Assembly (NCBI GenBank): GCA_031119515.1
Contig: JAVHXR010000172.1
Span: 1-6,267 of the forward strand
Source: Propionicimonas sp.
GTDB lineage: Bacteria > Actinomycetota > Actinomycetes > Propionibacteriales > Propionibacteriaceae
Reading direction: 5' to 3'
DNA length: 6,267 nucleotides
The notes under the pieces were generated by a model that worked only from the letters and a program-made list of their open reading frames with translations, had not been told where the DNA came from and did not search any database. This document shows, piece after piece, positions 6,263-6,267 of this stretch. The position numbers and the translations under genes are program-made. Within the stretch, counting starts at the first letter, position 1. Every line of letters begins with the position of its first letter.

Positions 6263-6267
6263 TGGGG

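Noticed and set aside
1..6267. Mobile element, CRISPR, tRNA/rRNA or toxin-antitoxin content
   Set aside because: No transposase or integrase motifs, spaced long repeats, cloverleaf-like segments or small paired genes were seen. The window is tightly packed metabolic genes.

Overview
The window is compact, very GC-rich bacterial DNA (by eye about 70% G+C). Gene content and gene order point to an actinobacterium. The strongest hint is that three of the genes match, in family and size, the Mycobacterium tuberculosis neighbourhood htdX (Rv0241c) - fabG4 (Rv0242c) - fadA2 (Rv0243), as I remember it. The genus cannot be fixed from the sequence alone.

Layout: five genes in two divergent transcription units separated by a 76-bp control region (3490-3565). 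The minus-strand unit reads thiolase (3489 to 2215), then a two-domain high-molecular-weight FabG4-type SDR (2213 to 852), then a MaoC-type (R)-enoyl-CoA hydratase (852 to beyond the left edge). Spacing is 1 nt at the first junction and a 1-nt TGATG overlap at the second, so the unit is very probably one translationally coupled operon. The plus-strand unit reads a TetR-family regulator (3566-4213, probably leaderless) and, 2 nt later, a 644-aa acyl-CoA oxidase family protein (4216-6150). The last 117 bp hold two hairpins and a possible leaderless promoter for a gene that starts at the right edge.

Together the enzymes cover every step of a beta-oxidation spiral: acyl-CoA oxidation by the ACOX-like flavoprotein, hydration by the MaoC hydratase, oxidation of the 3-hydroxyacyl-CoA by the SDR, and thiolysis by the thiolase. 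The combination (acyl-CoA oxidase, hotdog hydratase 2, SDR, thiolase) is the same set of enzyme families as the peroxisomal D-bifunctional-protein route, rather than the FadE/FadB type of classical bacterial beta-oxidation. The TetR regulator probably controls both units from the shared control region, which carries a TACC-AAA-GGTA palindrome and a phased series of GGTA(C) repeats. The acyl-CoA substrate cannot be read from the sequence. No mobile element, CRISPR array, tRNA or rRNA was seen, and no gene-free stretch exceeds 300 bases.
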